A stretch of 27,703 bases of DNA, from the IMG/VR virus record IMGVR_UViG_3300027963_000274, positions 1-27,703 of that record; one strand, 5' to 3'. The notes below the pieces were generated by a model that was not told the origin of the DNA, ran no database searches, and was given only the letters and a program-made list of their open reading frames with translations. The translations under genes and the position numbers were made by a program. Of the stretch, positions 12,864 to 18,956 are shown piece by piece (position 1 is the first letter of the stretch; each line of letters starts with the position of its first letter). This stretch comes from a virus.

Positions 12864-12914
12864 TGTCCTAGTAGGGTATCGAACCCTAAGCATACCGAAC
12901 CTATCGGCTAGGAC
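12864..12914 (-). ncRNA. tRNA-like RNA lacking an anticodon arm
   Basis: On the minus strand a 7-bp acceptor-like stem forms from GTCCTAG (12914-12908) and CTAGGAC (12871-12865), followed by an unpaired A at 12864. A T-arm of 5 perfect pairs, TAGGG (12888-12884) with CCCTA (12876-12872), closes a canonical TTCGATA loop. A 4-bp D-arm-like hairpin, CCGA (12907-12904) and TCGG (12898-12895), has GG in its loop. Only 6 bases join it to the T-arm, so there is no anticodon arm. No CCA is encoded. It begins 10 bases after the stop of the 12925-13242 gene. It could be a processing signal, a tRNA mimic or a decayed tRNA. Confidence 0.7.
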
Positions 12915-12924
12915 TATCTTACAA

Positions 12925-13242
12925 TTATAGGTAGTTCTCAGCAGGTCTAGCCAATAGACTAGCCATTAGAGCCTTGCGCTCATCAAGCGCAATTCTACGC
13001 AACTCATCAGCACTTAAAGGTTTAGGGGTAGTGTCGGGCTTAGGTTTGGCGTTCTTAATAGTTCGCCGTGCCAGTTTAACCGCTTGACTATCCTCGATAG
13101 CCACGATTAAATTGCCCTCTTTATCACGCACCTCTAGGTTGCTGAACCGCTTACTGCGCGAACCTAGCCACGCAGGGGCAGAACGAACATCTCTAGGGGG
13201 TGTGATAATGCTACCGCTAACCCCATAGGGGTTATACGACAC
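12925..13242 (-). CDS. Basic phage protein of unknown function
   Basis: This 105-residue ORF starts with GTG at 13242, with GAGAGGA and 6 bases before it. It is basic and Pro-rich, with a beta segment (NLEVRDKEGNLIVAIED), a Lys/Pro linker and a C-terminal helix. I recognise no family. It is the first gene of the leftward block and is preceded by a structured leader, and the tRNA-like RNA follows it. A regulator would fit its place, but this is a guess from position only. Confidence 0.6.
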   Translation of the reverse strand: MSYNPYGVSGSIITPPRDVRSAPAWLGSRSKRFSNLEVRDKEGNLIVAIEDSQAVKLARRTIKNAKPKPDTTPKPLSADELRRIALDERKALMASLLARPAENYL

Positions 13243-13264
13243 TATCTATCCTCTCACTAGGGGC

Positions 13265-13363
13265 TAGATTACTTAGTGAGTAAGTGGCTAAGAGCCCTCG
13301 GTCAGCGCACCCGCCGACACTACTAGGAAGGCAAACCCACCCACCTACTTACTAAGTAATCTA
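13265..13363. repeat. Long inverted repeat in the leftward leader
   Basis: Arms 13265-13287 and 13341-13363 are inverse complements over 23 bases with two differences, one of which would be a G-U pair in RNA. A 53-base loop separates them. The leftward transcript from the 13378-13406 promoter would begin just before this hairpin and carry it as a leader of about 130 bases ahead of the GTG at 13242. It may be an attenuator, a small RNA or a protein-binding site. Confidence 0.65.
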
Positions 13364-13377
13364 ACCTTGTAGAACTT

Positions 13378-13406
13378 ACTCTACACTATCCCTCACCGCT
13401 TGTCAA
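13378..13406 (-). promoter_or_regulatory. Sigma-70-type promoter, TTGACA-17-TAGAGT
   Basis: On the minus strand TTGACA at 13406-13401 (perfect consensus) and TAGAGT at 13383-13378 are 17 bases apart. It faces the 12925-13242 gene. CGGCGTGTCG lies upstream, as at the next promoter. Confidence 0.7.
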
Positions 13407-13486
13407 GTTCGACACGCCGTAAGTTCTAAATATATTTTAAGTTCTTTATTTAGTTATATCGGGCTATTACTAACCTGATAAAGAGA

Positions 13487-13515
13487 ATACTACCACGCTT
13501 AAATTGTAAAGTCAA
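13487..13515 (-). promoter_or_regulatory. Sigma-70-type promoter, TTGACT-17-TAGTAT
   Basis: On the minus strand TTGACT at 13515-13510 and TAGTAT at 13492-13487 are exactly 17 bases apart. It lies about 110 bases upstream of the previous promoter, in the same direction and with the same CGGCGTGTCG before the -35. Confidence 0.7.
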
Positions 13516-13537
13516 GCGACACGCCGACCCTATTATG

Positions 13538-13546
13538 TTATCTACA
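13538..13546 (+). other. DnaA-box-like site TTATCTACA
   Basis: It differs by one base from the TTATCCACA DnaA box. By itself this is weak; it matters only together with the site at 13867-13875 and the AT-rich tract. Confidence 0.25.
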
Positions 13547-13550
13547 TCAC

Positions 13551-13566
13551 ACAAACATCTGTTCGA
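13551..13566. promoter_or_regulatory. Degenerate LexA (SOS) box
   Basis: ACAAAC-4 bases-GTTCGA matches the actinobacterial LexA site TCGAAC-N4-GTTCGA at 10 of 12 positions. It lies exactly 50 bases before the perfect copy. Confidence 0.45.
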
Positions 13567-13600
13567 TTACTGGCGGGTAATATATGGTCGGGGAGATAGT

Positions 13601-13616
13601 TCGAACAAGTGTTCGA
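13601..13616. promoter_or_regulatory. Perfect actinobacterial LexA (SOS) box
   Basis: TCGAAC-AAGT-GTTCGA is an exact match to the SOS box described for mycobacteria (TCGAAC-N4-GTTCGA) and also to the corynebacterial form ending TGTTCGA. It is in the divergent control region, about 85 bases upstream of the leftward promoter at 13487-13515. Host LexA binding here is inferred from the match. Confidence 0.7.
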
Positions 13617-13866
13617 GTATTTCAGTATTTTAATTACACTCAGGTAGTTCTAAGGTATCTCTCAGGAAACTATCAGGTAATTCCTACTGGTCGGTAAGTA
13701 AATAAGTCTATAAATCGATAAGTCGACAATTCTTTGACCCAGAGTGCTTAACTTTTACTGCGGTAATATATATATGTCTTAGGTAATAACTTTATGTTAG
13801 GTGGCCTAATATGTATACAAATAGGACATTATAAAAATATATCACCCTAAGTTGTGCGTTTTTCAG

Positions 13867-13875
13867 TTATTCACA
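13867..13875 (+). other. DnaA-box-like site TTATTCACA
   Basis: It matches the relaxed DnaA box TTATNCACA fully. It is in the AT-rich tract before the terminase gene. A single site is modest support for an origin. Confidence 0.35.
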
Positions 13876-13912
13876 GGTTATCTATATATGTAAATATAAA
13901 ATATTATATATA

Positions 13913-13945
13913 AGGAGTTGTCTCCTTTTAATCCCGACAACTCCT
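13913..13945. promoter_or_regulatory. Perfect 10-bp inverted repeat touching a TATAAT box
   Basis: AGGAGTTGTC at 13913-13922 is the inverse complement of GACAACTCCT at 13936-13945, with a 13-base loop. Its right arm runs into TATAAT at 13945-13950, a plus-strand -10 candidate for the packaging genes, although no good -35 is found. It could be an operator controlling late transcription. Confidence 0.55.
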
Positions 13946-13986
13946 ATAATAGTATATATATAAAATATATATAGTGGGATACCTAT

Positions 13987-13999
13987 GCCGTTAGACGGC
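13987..13999. repeat. Leader hairpin before terminase
   Basis: GCCGT at 13987-13991 and ACGGC at 13995-13999 form a perfect stem. CCGTTAGA overlapping it recurs 8 bases later. It lies 30 bases before the terminase ATG. Confidence 0.4.
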
Positions 14000-14028
14000 T
14001 ACCGTTAGATTAGTCTTAGGGGCGTTAA

Positions 14029-15885
14029 ATGGCAAAGCAGAACCTTACCAAGGAAGAGGCCCAGTACAAGGTCCTCACCCAACTTAAACAGGGTCAGACC
14101 ATCAAGATGGCTATGGAGTCGGTTGGCCGATCTGAGGCCGCTTACCGCCAATGGACCCTTACCGAGCCAAGTTTTAAAGAACAGGCTGACAAGGCTAGGT
14201 TAGACTCCAAGGGTATCAAGACTGATCTTGCCGAACTTAAGAATATCTCCTTCGAGGATTTCTCTCAGGAGTTTCTAGAGACCACACTTTTTGACCACCA
14301 CCTTGACTGGGTGGATCTGGTAGAGGGCAGAGAACCTAGGTTCCTCCACCCATCTATGACTTACGAACAAGGCGCTTCCAATCGTGTACTTATCAATGTA
14401 CCCCCTGAACACGCCAAGTCAACCGTTATCACAATCAACTACGTTACCTACCGCCTAGCCGTAGATCCTAACGTCAGAATCATTATTGTTTCAAAAACCC
14501 AGGGTATGGCCCGAAAGTTCCTTTCAGCCATCAAGACCCGCCTTAGCCATCCTAACTGGACTAAGTTGCAGGTAGCCTTTGGCCCACAGGGTGGATACAA
14601 AGCAGACTCCAACACTTGGTCTGCTGATATGATCTACCTGGGAACTGGCCGAGACTCTGGTGAGAAAGACCCGACTGTACAAGCATTAGGCTTTGGATCT
14701 CAGATTTACGGTGCTCGCGCCGATCTGATTATCCTTGACGATGTGGTGATGAATGCAAATGCCCACGAGTGGGAGAAGCAAATTGAATGGCTTCAAAAAG
14801 AAGTCATCACCCGTTTGGGTCGACACGGAAAACTACTTATTGTAGGAACCCGTGTCGCACCTATTGATCTTTATAAGATGATGAGAGATCCTGGTCAATG
14901 GACTGGTGGTAAATCTCCATTCACTTACTTTAGTCAACCAGCAGTATTAGAATTTGATGAGAAGCCTGCCAACTGGAAAACCTTATGGCCAAAGACTGAC
15001 AGGCCTGAGGGGGAACAAGATGAGGCAGATGAACAAGGATTATATACAAAGTGGGATGGACCCTCGTTATTTACTAGAAGGTCTGAAGTCGCTCCCTCAG
15101 TATGGGCGCTGGTCTACCAGCAAGAAGATGTTATGGAAGACTCGATCTTCTCGCCAACTGTTGTCGCTGGATGCGTCAACGGTATGCGAAAGAGAGGCCC
15201 ACTCAAGGCTGGAGTCCCAGGCCATCCAAAACATATTGATGGTTCTTACACCGTTATCGGCCTCGACCCTGCAATGGCAGGAGCCACAGGAGCAGTAGTA
15301 ATAACCTACAATCGCTCTGATGGTAAGATCTATGTCCTTGACTGCGTCAATATGACAGATACCACTCCGCAAAGAATTAGAGATCTCATAGAAGAATGGG
15401 TCATTAAATACAAACCCCAAGAGATCCGAATAGAGATTAACGCCCACCAGAAGGCTTACGCCCTAGATGATGATCTACGTAACTGGTTGGCTCAGTATGG
15501 CTGTACCCTAAACTCTCACTTCACAGGTAAGAACAAATGGGATACAGGATTTGGTGTAGCCTCTATGGCTTCGCTATTTGGGACAACAAGAGATTCTCGT
15601 TTCCAAGATAATAACCTAATTGAACTTCCTTCTAATGAAGGCTCTGAGGGCTTGAAGTCCTTAGTACAGCAATTGATTACTTGGAAACCTGATACTAAAA
15701 ACCCTACAGATACCGTAATGGCGCTGTGGTTTGCTGTTATTAAAGTTCGTGAACTTATGCAGCAATCATCTTATGCTACCAAGTTTGCCAATAATCGTTG
15801 GGCAACTAGAGCACAAAAAGATAAAAGATACGGAATCAATTTAGACGACGCCTTTGCAGAGCAATGGCAAGAAACCTACGGATAG
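14029..15885 (+). CDS. terL: Terminase large subunit
   Basis: This 618-residue protein is the DNA-packaging motor. Residues 1-60 look like a helix-turn-helix (LKQGQTIKMAMESVGRSE), as if a small-terminase DNA-binding region were fused in front. The ATPase has a divergent Walker A, VPPEHAKST (Lys130), and Walker B LIILDD (233-238). The C-terminal RNase H-like nuclease has Asp413 in GLDPAMAG, Glu469 in RIEINA and Asp561 in NPTDTVMA. AGGGGC lies 5 bases before the ATG. No separate small subunit gene is seen. The portal gene is two genes downstream, as usual. Confidence 0.93.
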   Translation: MAKQNLTKEEAQYKVLTQLKQGQTIKMAMESVGRSEAAYRQWTLTEPSFKEQADKARLDSKGIKTDLAELKNISFEDFSQEFLETTLFDHHLDWVDLVEGREPRFLHPSMTYEQGASNRVLINVPPEHAKSTVITINYVTYRLAVDPNVRIIIVSKTQGMARKFLSAIKTRLSHPNWTKLQVAFGPQGGYKADSNTWSADMIYLGTGRDSGEKDPTVQALGFGSQIYGARADLIILDDVVMNANAHEWEKQIEWLQKEVITRLGRHGKLLIVGTRVAPIDLYKMMRDPGQWTGGKSPFTYFSQPAVLEFDEKPANWKTLWPKTDRPEGEQDEADEQGLYTKWDGPSLFTRRSEVAPSVWALVYQQEDVMEDSIFSPTVVAGCVNGMRKRGPLKAGVPGHPKHIDGSYTVIGLDPAMAGATGAVVITYNRSDGKIYVLDCVNMTDTTPQRIRDLIEEWVIKYKPQEIRIEINAHQKAYALDDDLRNWLAQYGCTLNSHFTGKNKWDTGFGVASMASLFGTTRDSRFQDNNLIELPSNEGSEGLKSLVQQLITWKPDTKNPTDTVMALWFAVIKVRELMQQSSYATKFANNRWATRAQKDKRYGINLDDAFAEQWQETYG

Positions 15886-15893
15886 GATATAGC

Positions 15894-16145
15894 GTGTCAA
15901 TCATAGGACCTATAGTAGCAGCAGCAAGAGCGGCAAGAGTTGTTGGCGGCATTAAAGGTGCTAAGACCGTAAATAAAATTTACCGCGAAGGAACTACTCC
16001 ACCTATTGAAGTATCTAAAGCAAAGATTAGAAAAGATCTAGGCATTCCAGAAAAAGGAACACCTGAGTATAGCAAGTGGCAATCAAGCCTAGCAAAGCAA
16101 CGCGACAGAGATCTTTCAAAGAGCAGAATTAAAAGAGGAAACTAA
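15894..16145 (+). CDS. Small basic protein between terminase and portal
   Basis: This 83-residue ORF starts at GTG 15894, with AGGA 6 bases before it; an upstream in-frame ATG at 15864 lies inside the terminase gene without a good site. The N-terminal part is an Ala/Gly/Arg-rich helix (IIGPIVAAARAARVVGG), then a basic soluble region. Its stop overlaps the portal ATG. No family is recognised; a virion or assembly factor is likely from position. Confidence 0.6.
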   Translation: MSIIGPIVAAARAARVVGGIKGAKTVNKIYREGTTPPIEVSKAKIRKDLGIPEKGTPEYSKWQSSLAKQRDRDLSKSRIKRGN

Positions 16146-17941
16146 TGGCATTATCGATTGAACAAATTGCAGCACGAGTAGACTCACTTAAATATCGTGC
16201 TTCAGAACGCGATGCTCGCGCAGGTGACGTCCTTTCTGTGCGTCAAGGTAAAATCTCACAGGTATATCCCGATTTTTTTCCAGATGGTGTAGACGCTAAT
16301 GTCGTTGCAAATTTTATTGATATTGTTGCCAAAGACCTTTCTGAAGTTATGGCGCCTCTTCCAGCGGTTAACTGCTCATCCGCTAGCCAGGTCAATGATC
16401 GTGCTCGTAGGTTTGCTGACAATCGTACTCGCATTGCTTCTAACTATTTTAATAATTCCGATTTACAAGTTTCTATGTACACAGGTGCAGACCACTACAT
16501 AACATACGGATTCCTCCCATTCATTATTGAAATGGACGAGGAAGCAAAACTGCCACGCATTCGCCTAGAAAACCCAAGGATGGCTTATCCTGAATTTGAT
16601 CGCTATGGACGATGCGTTGCATTTGCAAAACGTTACACACTTACACTTGGTGAGTTAGTAGCACAGTTCCCAGAGTATGAAGGTCAACTACTTGGACCTA
16701 CTGGGTTTAAACAAGAAATAAACAACTTGGTTGAAATCATTCGTTACTACGATAAAGATCAATCTGTTGTATATATACCTGCACGCCAAAATTTAGTTTT
16801 ATCTCAAGCACGTAATCCACTTGGTAAGATGATGGTTGTTGTTGCTAAACGCCCATCTGTTGATGGTGAGATGCGTGGACAGTTTGATGATGTACTAGGA
16901 ATTCAATTACTTCGTAATCGCTTTGCTATGTTGGCTATGGAGGCTGCAGAAAAATCTGTACAGGCTCCTATTGTACTTCCTCAAGATGTACAAGAACTAC
17001 AGTTGGGTGGCGATGCGGTTATCCGTACAGCAAATCCAGCAGGTGTTCGTCGTGTGGAACTTACGTTACCACAAGGTGCATTTACAGAACAGCAATTACT
17101 TAATCAAGAACTTAGAGTTGGTGCTCGTTATCCAGAGGGACGTACTGGAAACATTGATGCATCTATTGTTACAGGTCAAGGCATCCAAGCACTTATGGGA
17201 GCCTTTGATACACAAGTTAAATCAGCACAAGCAATCTTTGCTACAGCCCTTCGTGATGTTATTGGTTTATGTTTTGAAGTTGACGAGATGTTCTTCGATG
17301 AACTTAAAACAATTCGCGGTGTAGATGCTGGCTCACCTTACGCATTAGAGTACAAGCCAAGCAAAGATATCAAGGGCGATTATTCTGCAGATGTTCGTTA
17401 CGGAATGCTTGCTGGTCTTAATCCAGCCCAAGGTCTTATCTTTATGCTGCAAGCACTTGGCGGCAAATTAATCTCCAAAGATATGGCTATGAGAGAGTTA
17501 CCGTTTAATGTCAATGTTACACAAGAGCAAGAGAAAATTGAAATTGAAGATATGCGTAATGCTCTTGTATCTTCACTTCAAGCATACACCCAAGTCATTC
17601 CACAAATGGCCGCTAGTGGACAGAATCCTACAGACATTGTTAGAAAAATTGCTGAAGTTATTAAGTCAAGACAAAAGGGACAAACGATAGAGGATGCAAT
17701 TGCAGAAATCTTTGCACCCGAACCACAACAGGTTCCTCCTGCTGGGGCGCAATCTCAGGTTGAGCAAACGTCCCCTGCTCCCGCTGCTGCTTCAGTAGGA
17801 GGCGCTCTTCCGCCAGAACAAGGTGGACAAGCACAGGAGTTACCACCTCAAGAACAAGCACCAGATATTCAAAGTCTTTTATCTAGCCTAACATCAGGCG
17901 GAGAAGCAAACGCAAGCGTAAGAACCATTCGACGCCGATAA
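16145..17941 (+). CDS. Portal protein
   Basis: This 598-residue protein follows terminase and has the profile of a phage portal, the ring through which DNA is packed and ejected. It begins with a helical region, and the middle contains GADHYITYGFLPFIIEMD and NPRMAYPEFDRYGRC, typical of portals, followed by a long stem-like helical region and a Gln/Pro/Ala-rich C-terminal tail with repeated PPEQ-type segments. Its start overlaps the stop of the preceding ORF. The family assignment rests on these segments, length and order; the exact portal subgroup is not clear. Confidence 0.85.
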   Translation: MALSIEQIAARVDSLKYRASERDARAGDVLSVRQGKISQVYPDFFPDGVDANVVANFIDIVAKDLSEVMAPLPAVNCSSASQVNDRARRFADNRTRIASNYFNNSDLQVSMYTGADHYITYGFLPFIIEMDEEAKLPRIRLENPRMAYPEFDRYGRCVAFAKRYTLTLGELVAQFPEYEGQLLGPTGFKQEINNLVEIIRYYDKDQSVVYIPARQNLVLSQARNPLGKMMVVVAKRPSVDGEMRGQFDDVLGIQLLRNRFAMLAMEAAEKSVQAPIVLPQDVQELQLGGDAVIRTANPAGVRRVELTLPQGAFTEQQLLNQELRVGARYPEGRTGNIDASIVTGQGIQALMGAFDTQVKSAQAIFATALRDVIGLCFEVDEMFFDELKTIRGVDAGSPYALEYKPSKDIKGDYSADVRYGMLAGLNPAQGLIFMLQALGGKLISKDMAMRELPFNVNVTQEQEKIEIEDMRNALVSSLQAYTQVIPQMAASGQNPTDIVRKIAEVIKSRQKGQTIEDAIAEIFAPEPQQVPPAGAQSQVEQTSPAPAAASVGGALPPEQGGQAQELPPQEQAPDIQSLLSSLTSGGEANASVRTIRRR

Positions 17942-17955
17942 TTAAGTAGGGGACA

Positions 17956-18498
17956 ATGACAACAATTATTGGATTAGAACACAAAGATCGTTGCTTTATA
18001 GTTGCTGATAGTCAGACCACTGACGCTGATGGTAGAATCTATACACACCCTGAAGTTAAAAAGATTTCAGAGAATGGTATGTTTCTAATTGCTGGATCTG
18101 GTGAAACATTACCTTGCGATATAGCACAACATATTTGGGAGCCACCAACTCCAACTAAGCAAGATAGAGAAGATTTATATCATTTTATGATTGTAAAGGC
18201 AATGCCATCTCTTCGTAAATGTATGACAGAGAATGGTTATAATTTTGAAGAAGATAGTAAAGATTCTCGCTTTCAGTTTATAATGGCTGTTGGTGGAGAG
18301 ATCTTTGATGTTGATCAAGAGTTATCAATAAGTAAATCTGCAGATGGAGTATATGCTGCAGGATCTGGAGCAACCTATGCATTAGGTGCTTTATATGCTG
18401 GAGCAGATGCATTTGAAGCAATGGAGATTGCATCTAAACTTACAGCGTTTACAGCAGGACCATACATATCAAAAGAACAACCTAGAAAAATTAAGTAG
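17956..18498 (+). CDS. Proteasome/HslV-like Ntn hydrolase
   Basis: This 180-residue protein has the proteasome beta/HslV pattern. After Met removal Thr1 would be the nucleophile in TTIIG; Asp17 in VADSQTT is at the usual place, and Lys34 or Lys35 in EVKKI matches the proteasome Lys33. GVYAAGSGATYALGALYAG near residues 110-130 fits the second half of the fold. It would be a peptidase. It lies between the portal and internal virion genes, where head-maturation proteases usually are, and no other protease is visible. Processing of scaffold or internal proteins is a plausible role. Confidence 0.75.
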   Translation: MTTIIGLEHKDRCFIVADSQTTDADGRIYTHPEVKKISENGMFLIAGSGETLPCDIAQHIWEPPTPTKQDREDLYHFMIVKAMPSLRKCMTENGYNFEEDSKDSRFQFIMAVGGEIFDVDQELSISKSADGVYAAGSGATYALGALYAGADAFEAMEIASKLTAFTAGPYISKEQPRKIK

Positions 18499-18506
18499 GA
18501 GGAACT

Positions 18507-18956
18507 ATGGCAAAGAACAGAGGCGGTTATCGTCCAACTGCACCACAGAACAATCCTGCAAACGTATCAGCAACTGGCGGAGCAGGACAGTCAGGAACAC
18601 AACCTGCACGTTATATGTCTGGATTAGCCTATGGACAAGGTCAAGCACAAATGGAACAACAGACTGCAGCACCTATGGCTGGTAACCCTGTGGCAGCAAC
18701 ACCTTCAGCACCAAAGCCACAATTAAAAAGTCTTATGGGACTAATGGATCCTACATCTGACAGTAGCCTACCAATAACAAATGGAGTTGATTCAGGTGCT
18801 GGAGCAGGATCAGAAATATTATCATTGCCTTCAGTTGTACCTGGAATGAACTTAGATAGTTCAACACAGTTAATCAAAGCACTATATCAAATGGATCCAA
18901 ACAATGCGGATGTCCGTCGTATGATGGAAGTAATGAGCGCCGAAGGTAGGATCTAG
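18507..18956 (+). CDS. Gly/Ala/Pro/Gln-rich head-module protein
   Basis: This 149-residue protein begins MAKNRGGYRPTAPQNN, is low complexity and disordered for about 80 residues, and ends in a short helical part (DVRRMMEVMSAEGRI). Proteins of the same make-up, starting with an NRGGYR motif, are found in head modules of other actinophages without a known role. AGGAGG precedes its ATG at 4 bases. It may be an assembly or internal protein. Confidence 0.65.
   Translation: MAKNRGGYRPTAPQNNPANVSATGGAGQSGTQPARYMSGLAYGQGQAQMEQQTAAPMAGNPVAATPSAPKPQLKSLMGLMDPTSDSSLPITNGVDSGAGAGSEILSLPSVVPGMNLDSSTQLIKALYQMDPNNADVRRMMEVMSAEGRI

Larger units (their letters stand above)
13740..13980. other. AT-rich non-coding tract, possible origin region
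   Basis: This tract is dominated by runs such as TATATATAT and has no credible gene on either strand. It contains TTAGG-TGG-CCTAA at 13797-13809, a DnaA-box-like site and a hairpin. Easy melting fits either an origin or a strong late promoter region. The rest of the gap (13243-13740) holds the promoters, inverted repeat and LexA boxes listed separately. Confidence 0.4.

Noticed and set aside
12864-12914. A normal tRNA gene
   Set aside because: The T-arm and acceptor stem are perfect but only 25 bases separate the outer stem from the T-arm and no anticodon stem can be formed, so it was called a tRNA-like RNA.
13407-13412. Third LexA box at GTTCGA
   Set aside because: Only the right half matches; the left half (13397-13402) does not resemble TCGAAC.
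13243-14028. Integrase attachment site
   Set aside because: No integrase gene is visible in the window and no host tRNA fragment could be identified, so attP cannot be supported.
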